Program-made: the position numbers and the translations under genes
NCBI GenBank assembly: GCA_010015675.1
Contig: ML976990.1
Coordinates: 455,327-519,326, forward strand
DNA from: Byssothecium circinans
Taxonomy: Eukaryota; Ascomycota; Dothideomycetes; Pleosporales; Massarinaceae
Direction of reading: 5' to 3'
Length of the DNA stretch: 64,000 nucleotides
Part shown: positions 21,365 to 33,073 of the stretch, piece by piece
Layout of the letters: each line of letters starts with the position of its first letter
Position numbering within the stretch: the stretch's first letter is position 1
Notes under the pieces: generated by a model
Told to the model about the DNA's origin: nothing
Database searches by the model: none
Seen by the model: the letters and a program-made list of their open reading frames with translations, nothing else

Positions 21365-22523
21365 ATGGCGCCTCCGCAAAAGATAAAGCAGTGGTTGACG
21401 GGGCAGGACGGGCTAGATAAGCTGCGGATGGATGAGGCGGAGTGTCCGCAGCCGGGAGAGGATGAGGTATTGGTTGAGGTTCACGCTGTTAGTTTGAATT
21501 ATCGGGATACTGAAGGTGTGTACAACCCATGAATCCGATGATTGTTAAGACATGTTGCTAATCGATAAAGTGGCAATGGGACAATACAATCACCACAAGT
21601 CAGTCCAAACCTCTCCGGATCTTGTGCCTTGCAGCGACATGTGCGGCGTTGTCGTCTCCGTTGGCCCATACTCGACCAATTCGTCCGATCCTTATAAGAG
21701 TTCGTCATTCCAACTCAAGGCCGGCGACCGTGTGATCAGCACGTTCGCGCCCACGCATCTCACTGGTCAAATTCAAGCGAAAGATTTGGCGAATGGCCTC
21801 GGTGGCCCAGCACCAGGTGTGTTGACACAGTACCGCGTCTTTCCCACATACGGGGTCGTGAAAGTGCCGAAGTACCTGAGGGACGAAGAAGCGAGCTGCT
21901 TGCCGATTGCTGCTATGACAGCATGGATGAGTCTGAACTGTATGCGGCCGAGAGGTGAGGTGGTGGGTCCTGGAGAGACGGTCTTGTGTCAGGGTACTGG
22001 TGGTGTGAGCATCGCGGGCCTGCAAATTGCTTCCGCCGCCGGCGTCTCTGTGGTGGTTACTTCTTCGTCCGACTTGAAGCTCGAACGCGCAAAGATTCTC
22101 GGTGCTTCTAGCCTCATCAACTACAAGACTTCTCCTGATTGGGAGAAGGAAGTGAACAAAGCAACCTCGGACACGGGCGCCGACATTATCTTCGAGCTTG
22201 GTGGCGCGAAGACGCTGCGCCAGTCGTTTGACTGCATTCGATTTGGTGGACTCATCGCGTGTATTGGGTATCTGTCGGGGAAGGTAGATGAAGGCACCGA
22301 CAGGACGAACACGAATCTGCTATGCTTGAGGAGGAATGTCACCTTAAAAGGTATCATCAATGGGCCCAGAGATAGGCTCGAGGAGATGCTAAGGTTTTAC
22401 GAGGAGAAGCAGATCAAGCCTGTGGTGGATAAGGTGTTCAAGTTTGACGAGGGAAAGGCTGCCCTGGAATATCTGTTCAGTGGCGGCCATTTCGGCAAGG
22501 TGGTTATCAGAGTGAAGGATTGA
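21365..22523 (+). CDS. Zinc-type alcohol dehydrogenase-like oxidoreductase (MDR superfamily)
   Basis: Two exons (21365-21515, 21571-22523) with a 55-nt intron (GTGTGT, branch GCTAAT, acceptor AAAG), giving 367 aa. Exon 1 holds the GroES-like N-terminus (EVLVEVHAVSLNYRDTE), and the junction recreates the family motif RDTEVAMGQYNHHK. Later come VPCSDMCGVVVSVGP and the Rossmann motif GTGGVSIAGLQIASAAG that binds the nicotinamide cofactor, most likely NADP. The C-terminus has LKGIINGPRDRLEEMLRF and the GGHFGKVVI end. Structural-zinc cysteines are absent, as in many fungal 'zinc-type' quinone-oxidoreductase-like members. Substrate unknown; probably a cytosolic aldehyde/alcohol or enone reductase. 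A MITE lies 149 nt downstream. Confidence 0.88.
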
Positions 22524-22672
22524 GCATCCTGTTTCTGCTAGCCATTATAGCTAGAAGTAGTTTCCTTATCGAATCTCAATCATAATCCGAACTCTCAGCC
22601 ACTTGGTCGTCATGCATCCATGGATTTGATTTACAATACGCCCTGTATCTCACGTCAGGCTAAAACGGCTTA

Positions 22673-22965
22673 CTGTGGTATCCAGCGAAAGTAGTGTGAC
22701 GGCCAGTGCGCAGCAAGGGTGTGAGACGCCGGAAATGACGTTTTAGCTAGGCTAAGTTGGGATGGAAAGAATTTTTATTTCATCGTATTTAATACTTAGT
22801 GTGGCCACCTTGTGCGGAGAAGGTAGAGTTAATGCCCCGCACTAGTTTTAATACAATTTAGTGTTGTATTTAATAAAGTAAGAGCTTTTTACAAACCCCG
22901 AATTAGCAGCGTCTCACACCCTTGCTGCGCACTGGCCGTCACACTACTTTCGCTGGATACCACAG
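22673..22965. mobile_element. MITE with perfect 59-bp terminal inverted repeats
   Basis: Non-coding element of 293 bp flanked by TA on both sides (22671-22672, 22966-22967). Including these, 22671-22729 is the exact reverse complement of 22909-22967 (59 of 59 bases). The interior is AT-rich and has no open frame. The TA target and structure indicate mobilisation by a Tc1/mariner/pogo transposase. Its termini do not match those of the pogo element at 2.4 kb, so the parent is elsewhere in the genome. Confidence 0.88.
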
Positions 22966-22967
22966 TA

Positions 22968-23916
22968 TTAGTGGCCTTCTCAATCAAGCGACTGCATTTC
23001 ATGACTGCTTAGGTAATGTTGGCTGTGGGGGAACGCGAGGCCAGGATGTCGCCGGTCTGGTTCGTTCTGAGGTTTCTCATCGCAACTTTTGCGCATGGTA
23101 TGCTTGGTCGGTTGATCAAGACTGGTCACCTGAGATTGAGTTAATTTTCCAACTATACTATCCGGCGATAAGCACAATTGGCCACTCAGGGACGTGCGGT
23201 GCGACAATCTCGGCAGAATTCGGACAGCTTGACTATCTAATTAAGCCTTTTTTTCTGGTGGCGTTCGGGCACTAGAAGCTTATCTCCCAGCCGCAGAGCC
23301 GCATTACATCACTTCAGTGACTTCACTTGCACGACGCTGAAGCTGAGGGATGAGAGATGCGATATCTGCTGCCGTTGCTGTGAGCGATATTTAAAGCATG
23401 TATTTATCCCATCTCGGGATATTTCAATCACTCCGTCCGTGCAGATCAGCGCGCCCCACGCTCCCTTTGAGGGTCATTATTACTGGGACAATGCATGCTG
23501 TCACGTAAAAAATATACTTTTACGTCAACCTCGGCGCTACAAGGGCACTAAGTGGAGCCCCTTCATGCAAACTCGGCCATACAAACAGCGAGTATGCTCG
23601 TACGAATCGAGTGCCTGGCGCTGTAATGTATGTCATTGTATGATCCGTTCTCGCCCCGAACAGAGTCCGGATTGTGCCAGTCATTTCTCCCACGGCGCGG
23701 TATTACCAAACTTAATAGCGCACGATAAGGGTCACAAAATAAGAGTCGCGTGTGCGCCTTCCTCACCTCACATCGCTCTCCCTCCCTCTCCACTGTGCGA
23801 CGCCCTCTTGCCCCGCGACTCCATCCAAGTGCTCTTGCGTCTTACCAGCTCCACCCAGCTCTCGACTGTCATCGGAACCGACAAGAGACGCTTTCTATCT
23901 ACGAGAGTACAGCAAC
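22968..23916. other. Intergenic upstream of the amino-acid permease
   Basis: Promoter region; CT-rich leader (CTCCCTCCCTCTCC) just before the ATG at 23917. No gene supported. Confidence 0.5.
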
Positions 23917-25338
23917 ATGTCGACACAACCCGCCACCTACGCCGAGGCGCGTATACCTCCCGTCTATGGCACTGACGAGATCACCGATGTCTCCTCCACG
24001 GGAAAGAAGAGCGATCCCGAGCTCAGCCTCGAAAAGGCGGCCACCATCGAAGAGGGCCAGGAGAAATTCAACCGCCTCGGATGGGTGAAGTTGACCACGT
24101 GCCTCATCGTCGAGGCCATCGCGCTGGGCTCATTAAGCATTCCTAGTGCTTTTGCGACTGTCGGCATGGTTGCTGGTGTCATCTTGACCGTCGGCTTGGG
24201 CTTGATTGCAATTTATACAAGCTACGTGGTTGGACAGGTCAAACTCCGATATCCTCTCGTCAACCATTATTCCGACGCCGTGCGACTGATCTGGGGTCGA
24301 TTCGGCTATGAACTCGCTGGCGCCATGTTTGCCATCTTTCTGATCCTCCTGGTGGGTTCACACGCCCTGACAGGAACCATTGCCTTTATCAATATCGTCG
24401 ACAAGAACAACTTGTGCGCCTTGATCTGGTCCGTCGTCTCAGCCATCATCCTTCTTCTCGTCGCACTTCCACCGACGTTTTCCGAATTCGCCATCCTGGG
24501 CTACATCGACTTCATTAGTATCATCGTCGCTATTCTGGTTACTATCGTTTCGACGGGTGTTCAAGCCCACAACCAACCTGGAGGCCTCGCAGCCGTCAAT
24601 TGGTCAGCCTGGCCTCCAGCAGACGTAACATTCTATGAAGCATTTCTCTCCACCACAAACATTATCTTTGCCTACTCGTTCGCCATCTGCCAATTCTCCT
24701 TCATGTCTGAGATGCACACGCCCAAGGACTACGTCAAATCTATCTGGGCGCTTGGTTTGATCGAGATCCTCATCTATACACTTACCGGAGCCCTCGTGTA
24801 CGCATTTGTAGGGGCCGACGTCAAGAGCCCGGCTCTCTTGTCTGCTGGACCCCTCGTCTCCCGTGTTGCCTTCGGAATTGCGCTGCCCGTCATCTTCATC
24901 AGTGGCTCCATAAACGCCACCGTAGCTGGCCGGTACATCATTGACCGCGTCTTTTACAACTCACCCATCCGCTACATCAAGGATGCCCGCGGCTGGGCAG
25001 TCTGGATCTGTCTCATCACCATCATTACCATCATTGCCTGGATTGTTGCCGAAGCCATTCCCTTCTTCAATGCCCTGCTTGGTCTCTTGTCGGCGCTCTT
25101 CATCAGCGGCTTCACCTTCTACTGGCCCGCGCTCTTTTGGTTCCAGCTCATCAAGGAAGGGAAGTGGTACGAGGGCTGGAAGAACATTTCGCTGTCAATT
25201 CTAAATGCGCTCGTGTTTTGTGTGGGTCTGATTGTTTTGGGCTGCGGCACATATGCGAGTGTGCAAGATATCCTAAGTCAGTATAAAAGTGGCGCGGTGC
25301 GCAGCCCTTTCACTTGCAGCGCGGAAGCTTATACGTAG
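23917..25338 (+). CDS. Amino-acid transporter (AAAP family)
   Basis: Intronless, 473 aa from ATG at 23917, which lies right after the CT-rich leader. The polar N-terminus (about 60 aa) precedes about 11 hydrophobic segments. The first, GWVKLTTCLIVEAIALGSLSI, carries the substrate-contact pattern of AAAP carriers such as the neutral amino-acid transporter Mtr of Neurospora; later segments include NIIFAYSFAICQFSFMSEM and FWFQLIKEGKWYEGWKN at the end of the core. It likely imports neutral or aromatic amino acids at the plasma membrane by proton symport (family knowledge). Substrate range cannot be read from sequence. Confidence 0.88.
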   Translation: MSTQPATYAEARIPPVYGTDEITDVSSTGKKSDPELSLEKAATIEEGQEKFNRLGWVKLTTCLIVEAIALGSLSIPSAFATVGMVAGVILTVGLGLIAIYTSYVVGQVKLRYPLVNHYSDAVRLIWGRFGYELAGAMFAIFLILLVGSHALTGTIAFINIVDKNNLCALIWSVVSAIILLLVALPPTFSEFAILGYIDFISIIVAILVTIVSTGVQAHNQPGGLAAVNWSAWPPADVTFYEAFLSTTNIIFAYSFAICQFSFMSEMHTPKDYVKSIWALGLIEILIYTLTGALVYAFVGADVKSPALLSAGPLVSRVAFGIALPVIFISGSINATVAGRYIIDRVFYNSPIRYIKDARGWAVWICLITIITIIAWIVAEAIPFFNALLGLLSALFISGFTFYWPALFWFQLIKEGKWYEGWKNISLSILNALVFCVGLIVLGCGTYASVQDILSQYKSGAVRSPFTCSAEAYT

Positions 25339-25726
25339 CGGCTCTTATTAGTATGTCCAGCATCGACGTCCACTTGCTTGAGCGATTATTATTTCTGCAC
25401 AGCGTACAATCGAATAGAACATTATCCCACACGCCGTTAAACTGTCTCGTCATTCTGACTTTTGTGATGAGAGAGCGAACGATATAATTGCTTTCAAATG
25501 AGACCGCTTCCCGGCCGCTACTTTCGTACCAATCATACTGGGAAGCTTGGTAATACTCTCACTTTCACTCTCACCTGCAATTCGTGGGGTTGCGTTCGCG
25601 GCTGCTTCCCACGCTACTAGCGCGCAAGTCGAATTTCAACCACGGCATCCACCGACAAACGTACCGTTCGGCTGGTCGCCTGCCCCCCCCCCCGAAAAGA
25701 GACGTATATACAGCAGCAGGATAAGT
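25339..25726. other. Intergenic with C11 homopolymer
   Basis: Contains an 11-base C run at 25683-25693, just 33 nt before the next ATG; such runs are length-unstable. No gene. Confidence 0.6.
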
Positions 25727-27345
25727 ATGGCCGAGCTGGAACCTCACTTTGCGTCCCTCACACTCGCCCACGACGGCAACGACGCCCTACATTGCAACAT
25801 GCCGTCGGACCAGCTGTCCATAGTCCCGATGACTGATTCAGCCGTCGACCGCGCGTCCAGCGACCCCGTTCTAGACGTCATCATCAACTTCGTCAAGGAG
25901 GAGCAGAAGCGCAACTTTGCCTTTCTGGGGCGCGACACCCACCTCTACACGAATGGTGAAACCCTGGCCATCTATCGCACTGATCCAGAGGACGTTGAGG
26001 ACAGCTGCAAAAGATGGTCCTTGAACGTGAAAGACGTCGACGGTGTTTGGTATTCGTTCAGACTGGTATTCCACAAGCTCGTCCACACGGTCCCGCTTCG
26101 CTGTCGCACAGCGCCCGCCTCGCCGTTAGCCCAACAGACTGAAGGACTTCCGGATTTACTCAACGGCATCGCCCAGCTAGAAGTTATGACAGTTGAGGAA
26201 GACATGAAGCTATGGATGGACCTGCGTGCTTGGATGAGGAAGACGTTCGAGTGGCACGATCCATTTGAGGCGACCCTCCTCGGTTATCAGCACGAGGAGA
26301 TGGACTTTTGGTGGCGCGGTAATGGAAAGTACTTTCGACTGTTGAAGCTGCCGCTGGAACTGCGCGAAATGATCTACCTCGCGGCAATCGGTCATATAAG
26401 TGAGTGAGAGACGCTGCAGCCCACTATGGCCTGTACTGTGCCCCCTCCAGTTAAGCTCTACTGATTTAGTATGCAGTTATTCCAAAAGCCGAGAAGATCA
26501 TCACTTTTGGCACAGGCTACTCATACGGCGAAAAGGGAAGACCTGGACTTACGCGGGACCCCAACATCGAACGCCCCAACCTTAATCTTCTTCTTGTCTC
26601 CCGTCAAATCAAACAGGAAGTGAATGGCGCCGTTTGGATGCAGGCCTACAAGCGCTTTCGAGCAACGACGCGCATAGAGCTCCCTCACCACGCCTTCCGC
26701 CGGTACAAGGAACTTGCTCCGCCCCGTGCGCTGAATCGCCTTCAACTTGAGATGTCGGCGGCGTGCTATTTCGACTTCATTTGTTATAGCATGGAGCCTG
26801 GACCTGTAGTTTCCACGCCTCCGGACGGTTTGCGTGTCCGTGCTCTTCACGGTATCCCATCTCTAAGGTACCTGGACTTCCGTTTCATGAGCCCCAAACA
26901 CCCGGATGCCGTTTGCCCCTGGAGCTACGAAAACCTTCGAATTCGTAGTACCGGAATCGGGTCTGAGATTGCGCACTCCTGTCAAGAGACCTGGATTGAC
27001 TGGTTCTTCACCCTCGCTTTCGACCAGCTACCAAAACTACGTGTGAGCATGAGCGGCTGCATCAAGGATTCCACACGCGCCAAGTGGGAGCCGCGGTTCA
27101 AGTATCTGGACAGCAAGCAGGGGAAGAACGAGATAGTCGATAACCAGACGGCAATGGTCCACCGCCTCGTCCGTCACTTGAAGACAGAGCTGGTGAAGCA
27201 TGACGACAAACCTCTTCCGTGTTACTGCTCGATCTCATGTTGCAAAGGCAACAACTTCCTCGCAGCGCTGAACCGAGGGGATAGACGGGGTATCGTTGGG
27301 CTGGAGGAAGCTATTGAGGAGCAGTATTGGAGCTTCTCGGATTAA
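25727..27345 (+). CDS. F-box-like/2EXR-type lineage-specific protein
   Basis: Two exons (25727-26399, 26477-27345) with a 77-nt intron (GTGAGT..ATGCAG); the junction restores GHIIIPKAEKI and the product is 513 aa. The middle contains LLKLPLELREMIYLAAIG, the shortened F-box-like motif of a large fungal protein family, followed by LLLVSRQIKQEVNGAVW, the usual second block. No membrane segment or signal. Start chosen at 25727 because the open frame upstream is leader-like and crosses the C11 run. Function unknown; a role in protein turnover adaptors is inferred only from the F-box resemblance. Confidence 0.8.
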
Positions 27346-29007
27346 GGCAGCTCACCTCGATCTTCTAGAACAAGCGGCAGTGAAGTTCTTCAGCAGGAGG
27401 GGCCATTACAGCGGCGTATATGGAGTTTGTTCTCTGGCCCAGGCTGCTATCAAAAGTCTGGCATCCATTTACAGAGTATTTTCGGGCTATTATACGGGGC
27501 TATTCCTCGTCAGATGCTCGTGCCTTGAATGGAGAAGCCAAGGATATATGGCAGTAGAAGCTCAATAAATGTGGTGGTACAATTGCTTCAACGCGACGAG
27601 TGACGTCATTCATGAGAGGTGGAAGGCTTACGTGCCTTTAGATCAACCAACTGTACGGGCTATTTTTCGTCCGCATAGGTGGGCATGCCCCAGGTGAGGC
27701 TCAAGTCACGTGGACGCCGTACGCCCGCGGCCGCGCCCGTGCGTACCTGGACCCACCATGCGCAGCGACCTCAACACTTCAATAGTGGTGTCGGACGACA
27801 GCACGATCCGCCACCATGTCGACACGAATCACATCCATGAAGCGTACTCCTCCGGTACACTTTTCATCTACACACCGGTCAGCATGCCAGCGTGTCGGCA
27901 GCCGATCCAATGACGACCATGAGCCGCCACTCGGTGGACTCAGCTCCCTCATAATCAATGGCCAGACAGAAGCCCGTGAGAACGCCAGCAACCCTCCTAC
28001 TGCCGCCGCGAGAACAACGCTCGGCCCGATAGAACGAAAGGTCGCTCTGATGGCTGCATGAGGTGACTAGTACTGCGCCTTCGTCGGCCGGCTGGCCGTT
28101 GTTCTTCATTCAGCGCCAGCCAGCACCCCACACACCACACACCCCACGCCTCCATGCCTCCATGCTTCGCACCACGGAGCACGCAGAAGAGCAGCGACAG
28201 AACGCCCACCTTGCGCTAAAGCGCGGCGGGCAGGGAACAGCTTTCCCCAAAGCTTGTTCCCCCTGACATCGCCTGTCTCTGCTCGTCTGCCACTCTGCAC
28301 GGTAGGCCGGGGCCTCTGTTCGGACCCTGAGCTGAGTTGGGCTCGATGTTGCGCACGTCGATATGTCTTGCGTCTTCTCGCTGGCAGGTTAATGTGCAGC
28401 CTTAGTATCCGGTCCGAACTTGGGGAGCACGGGGTCTCATCTCCTCGTATACAGTACTACCACTCCTACTGATGAGGACAGCTGCGGGTGTAGCCAAGAC
28501 TTTGCTCTTCTTAGCTTTCCCGTGCTGTTGCTGACAAAAATTGGCGCGACCTTTCTGTGTGAGTTGGGATAGCGGTGGAGCGTGCAGTATGCCTGTGGCC
28601 GCAGAACTGGTGACACCCACCCTCGACCCCAGCATTTATTATTCCAGTCATGCCCCTCCTGCGCCCGTCCTTCCGTCTCTTCTCTTCGTCTCAGCTCTTG
28701 CCATACCCGCCCATCTCTTCTGAACATTCTGTGCCCCCTTTCAAGCATTGCATCTGCTTCTAGTATTGCGTATTCCCTCTCCCCTTCGCTCTCCTTCCAA
28801 GCTCTGTTGGTCGTGTATATGTGCACCGACCGGCACCCGTCTGCTCGCACCGAAAGCTGGTTGGCACGCCCAATATGGCTCAGGGTACGATGCTGCTCTG
28901 CATGATCCAAGACAGTATTAATCCAGTCTCGTGCAGCCCCCGTCGAAAGCTTGTCGAGCAAGCACGCCGAGTCATCCACCGCCGTCTTCACCCGCAACGA
29001 TGATCCC
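27346..29007. other. Long intergenic stretch, no gene seen
   Basis: About 1.7 kb. Contains CA/CCA-rich low-complexity sequence around 28110-28165 and a CT-rich leader near 28650-28800 for the following gene. A 242-codon minus-strand frame at 28437-29165 is antisense to the next gene and not credible. Confidence 0.5.
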
Positions 29008-29886
29008 ATGACAGTCACTCTGCGTAGTGAGGGAACCGTGGATCTCGACGACATTGTCCGCCTCAATCGCAACGCTTCACCCTCGCACGATACTCCTACC
29101 TCTCTAGGGACCCTCACGACTACCTTGTTCAGTTCGCACAAGGAGTCTCGTGGGACCAAGCCCACATCAGCGGGTACCAGCTACCCAATTGGAGGCAAAG
29201 GCAAAGCCGTAGCGACATATGCATCGTCGCTCTCGGCTACACATGGGTCAGGATCTGAGGTGGAGGCAGAGAAAGATCATGCCTTCGTCGGCATCGGTGA
29301 TTGGACTGCCGGAGCCAGCTCCGATGCCGTCTGCCCGCCGCTCAAAGGTGTTGCGAGGACCCGCAAGCGACCACGGCACATAAAACATAAGAAGCCCGTT
29401 GTCATCATCCAGCATGACCGTCCGCATAGTGATCCATATCCGGCGTCCTCGGAGGATGAAGAGCTTCCCGCCGTTGAGAACGTTTCCCAAGGCTGCAGCA
29501 AAGAGACTAAATATCTCCGCCGGCGCACTACGACGATGGCGCACGATCGCCTTGTCTTAGCAGAAGAAGGGCGCGCTTCGCAGACTACTGCCGTGAATAG
29601 GGCTGAAAATCAGCCTCTATCTCGTGCTCGCTTATACGCGCTCATCACTATTCTCGCCATTGCTGCTCTTACGTTTGCTCTGTCCGTCTTTGCTGCCCAC
29701 TACACAGGCAGAGCTCGCATTGCTTGCACCAAAGGCATCATCTTCACAACTACGGTACTCATGTCTACTTACACCGTTCTCGCTATGATCGTGGCGAGGC
29801 GGGCTTTGCAGGAAGCATTACTTGCAGGGTTGCTCGAATTTTTCGTTGGATTTGCGCTCCTTGTTGAGATTCGCGAGTTCATGTGA
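29008..29886 (+). CDS. Putative membrane protein with C-terminal transmembrane segments
   Basis: Single-exon frame of 292 aa from the first ATG at 29008 (the open frame extends upstream without another ATG). The first 200 residues are hydrophilic and Ser/Thr/Arg-rich with a basic KRPRHIKHKKP stretch and the acidic SSEDEE. The C-terminus has three hydrophobic segments: about residues 209-233 (YALITILAIAALTFALSVFA), 240-262 (IIFTTTVLMSTYTVLAMIVA) and 270-288 (ALLAGLLEFFVGFALLVEI). No family recognised. The architecture, a long disordered cytosolic tail plus a small membrane anchor, is common among fungal proteins of unknown function. Confidence 0.65.
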   Translation: MTVTLRSEGTVDLDDIVRLNRNASPSHDTPTSLGTLTTTLFSSHKESRGTKPTSAGTSYPIGGKGKAVATYASSLSATHGSGSEVEAEKDHAFVGIGDWTAGASSDAVCPPLKGVARTRKRPRHIKHKKPVVIIQHDRPHSDPYPASSEDEELPAVENVSQGCSKETKYLRRRTTTMAHDRLVLAEEGRASQTTAVNRAENQPLSRARLYALITILAIAALTFALSVFAAHYTGRARIACTKGIIFTTTVLMSTYTVLAMIVARRALQEALLAGLLEFFVGFALLVEIREFM

Positions 29887-32578
29887 TGTCTCGAAGGTAC
29901 CTTTCTATCATTGTGGCTTTCTGTACCCTAACTCTTGGTTTTTGCATGCGCGGAATCCCTTATCCTATTGGCATGCCGCTAGTTTTCCAAATATTGTATC
30001 TTCTTGATCTACTCCTAACTTAGTCTCCTGTATCGCATCTACCAAAAGCATTTATAATCACTGCATGTGCATATTGAGTTTATCGACATGCATGTCGACT
30101 ATACACACTCTGTTCTTATTGGAAATCCTGCACCCCGAGCCTATTTTACCAAACGTTGGTCAAATCTCCACCATCATCTGGTTGCGGCCAACATGTCGAA
30201 GACTGATGGCACGGATACCAAGCTCGCTCTGCTATTCGCACAGTTGGTAGTCACGTGGCAGTGCCAAAGCCCTGGAGAGACATGACCAGCACCAGCACCG
30301 CCACAAGCCATTCGAGAGTTGTGGAAATCATACCATACAGACTAGAATTAGTGCACAGTCACAAACGCTACACTGCCCTGATGAAATTTCTCCCCACCAC
30401 GTGAGGCCTTGTGTAACAGTGGCTTCCTGGGCCATCGGCTGCACATGAGCGGGACGAACAAGTCAGGAACCAGCATGACACTGCCCCGGCCCCGGAAAAA
30501 AAGATTTCGGCGCAGTAAATATTAAGGCATCCAGAAGTGGACAATGACAAGGATCGCCGTCAAGGGGGCCTGGGTCCTGCCCGCATCTCTACGATCTGTC
30601 GCCTAGCGATGCGGTTGAACCCAGTTCGGAGATAATCAAATCGCCGGTAACGGGTTTTGTAAGGTTAATCGGATCTCTCATCCTAAGAAACGCCTGGGGA
30701 TAATGACGAATCTAGTATGCACTCGGTGTACGTGTCAACTCATCAAATGTCAGCTGGCTAGTGCATCACCCAACCAACTTTCGCGCCAACGCGCAAAGTC
30801 ACGAAAGCGCATCGTCTCATAGAATCGCCAGTTTGATTGATCGCAGGCAGCAACTATTTCAAATCATTGTTAACAAAAACCCTAGTATTGGCTACAGTTG
30901 CTTACAAACTGGACGACTTTGGCAAAACGAACGATTAGCATTCACTTGTGCTTCGTCACAACTGGGTGACTAAGCGGTCTTTACCTTCTGCCGGCCCTGG
31001 TCGCGAAGACGAAGGATTGAAATTACCTTGCAATCGCAGCCGAGCCTGAACAGGAATGTACACGCATTCATCTTGGCCTTTGAATAATTCTCAACAAAGC
31101 CATCCAGTCACGGGCCCGCATACTGTCTGTACGACTGCCACGGTTGGAATCCGACACAAAGCCACCAAGGCCGATCGTAAAATTTTCTGGCCTCGCACGC
31201 GGAGCATGGATGGCAGGGTACTTGTACGCGTCGGTGCCGATCGAATCCTGACGCCCTGCGGTGCCTGGCATCTCTCACTTTGTAACCTCGGGACGCCACG
31301 GGGGTAGCAATGCCGTACCGCACGCTCAATTTGAGAGGAAACACAAATCGGCAAAATGTTCCTAAGTTCGAGGCCCTTCCAATAACAAGCTGGTGTTCGA
31401 GATGGATCAGGCGGTGCCAATCACAAAGGAAGATCAATAGACATGACTCTGGCTGTCGCGTTTGCCTACCTTGAAGCATGGCTCGTAAGGCGGTGTTGCA
31501 GCGACTAGCGTTGCAATTGAATGTTCACGACAGCGTGCAGTAAACGCATCCTGCCCCACTTGGCATGCTTGCAGAAGGCAGCGTATGATCATGGCTGCCA
31601 CCACTATACTGCAATTCGCCGACCTTCTGAAGAGTGGAGATGGCTACGTATGAGGAGTATGCGGGTCTAGCGCAGCAGCGACCTGCAGGACCACCACCTG
31701 CACCGCGACATCACGAGCAACGCCATGGCACTGCAGTACGACTAGTGCTTACACCCACCGCCAATACTGGGCGCGATTAAACAAAGAAATAATGAAACTG
31801 AAGTTTGTACGACGATGGGTTCCCCTCTGCAGACAGACGCCCGGACGATATCTGTAACACAAGGGGCGCGATCCCGCATGCTGCTGTGTCCAGGGCCACT
31901 GGCTCTACCTTAGCTATGCTTATATCAGATTGTGGATGGCAGACGCAGAGCAGTGGCCTTTCTGTTCTGTACGTGCATCACTGACGCGCAGCATCAGACC
32001 GGTGAAGTCCAATTTGAAATTGGGCCTGCGGGTATTCGCCAACCACACCATGAGCTCACCTCATCTTGTTGGCAACCGTGCCCGGGTCAATGGGTGTTGA
32101 GATGGTGGTGTCGTGCTGGCACTTGGCTGTAGCTGTGTCACTCGATCGAGGGCCCCGACCCTAGGGCGTGGGGGATACAGCAGCGATGCAGCAATAGGGT
32201 GATCACAAGAAGGGCGAGGGGGCATGGACCGCGAGCATGCGGGGCCTTGAACATGAGGCTCAAGTCCGATAACAGGTCTATCGACCATTAAAAGGGGGGA
32301 AAAGTATTAAAGTGACGCGCGTGCGTGTTCCTTGCCCTCATCTTGTGCCTGTTGTCTTCTACGAGCTGACGAGTCGACATTCGCAAGCGAAAAAAGCACC
32401 ACCGTACCTTGCTGCCCTGCTCATCATCACGCACCTTTTTCATCGCTGCACGCTACATTGCGTTGTCCTGAAGGACGCCCACAACACATACTTATATCGT
32501 CAACGCTACTACTGTCTCGCCTCGCCGCGGGACACTACGAGATTTCTACACACCTTGGAATCCGAAAATACAAACATC
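29887..32578. other. Long intergenic stretch, no gene seen
   Basis: About 2.7 kb without a supported gene on either strand. Short frames around 31.1-31.4 kb overlap each other on both strands and look random. May hold non-coding RNA or long regulatory sequence, but nothing in it identifies one. Confidence 0.5.
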
Positions 32579-33073
32579 ATGGCTCGCATCGGTTAGTCCC
32601 CGCTGTCTTCTACCTCATCCCTGCTTCCCCGCGTTTTGCGCCACTTGAGCGACGCTGCCCCTGTCGCTCTCCGCTGTCACCCTGTTTCCTTGTCTCCACC
32701 CTCCCCAACCATTCCCGCTGTTCACGTTCTTCTTCCTTCCGCTCGTATTTCCATCATGTCACTAACCCGACCAGCACCATTCCATCCAAACCCCTCCTTC
32801 AAGCGCCCTTCCCGCTCATCGCTTCGACATATTGGCATCCCTGATGGCACGGATGTCCTCGCAGTTTACCTCTGGTGGGCAAGACAGCGTCGTTTCCGCG
32901 CACATCTCGAGTTGCGGGGTCCGCGGCCAGAGGTCGCTTCGTCGGTGAGATCGGTGCTGGGAGCGGACGATGAACGCGAACCCTTGTCACCTGTACTACC
33001 CATCGCGCGATCGAATTTTCAGTTGAGGGAAGCCTCCTTCGACCTGAGAGGCGTTGGCAGCCAATTCGAGTAG
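32579..33073 (+). CDS. Small uncharacterised basic protein
   Basis: Preferred model: a 13-nt first exon (32579-32591, ATGGCTCGCATCG) with strong start context, a 183-nt intron (GTTAGT, branch CACTAAC, acceptor GACCAG) and exon 2 at 32775-33073, giving 103 aa beginning MARIAPFHPNPSFKRPS. Alternative: an unspliced start at ATG 32757 giving 105 aa (MSLTRPAPF...). Both share the body, which has a PDGTDVLAVYLWWARQRRFR amphipathic segment and an Arg/Leu-rich C-terminus. No family recognised. Very short first exons ending inside codon 5 are common in ascomycetes, which is why I favour the spliced model. Confidence 0.5.

Noticed and set aside
28437..29165. 242-codon minus-strand frame
   Set aside because: Antisense to the 292-aa membrane protein gene, with Arg/Ser-rich random-like composition and no domain.
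32312..32844. Plus-strand frames of 94 and 170 codons before 32.8 kb
   Set aside because: Leader-like CT-rich composition; they overlap the probable first exon and intron of the small gene ending at 33073.
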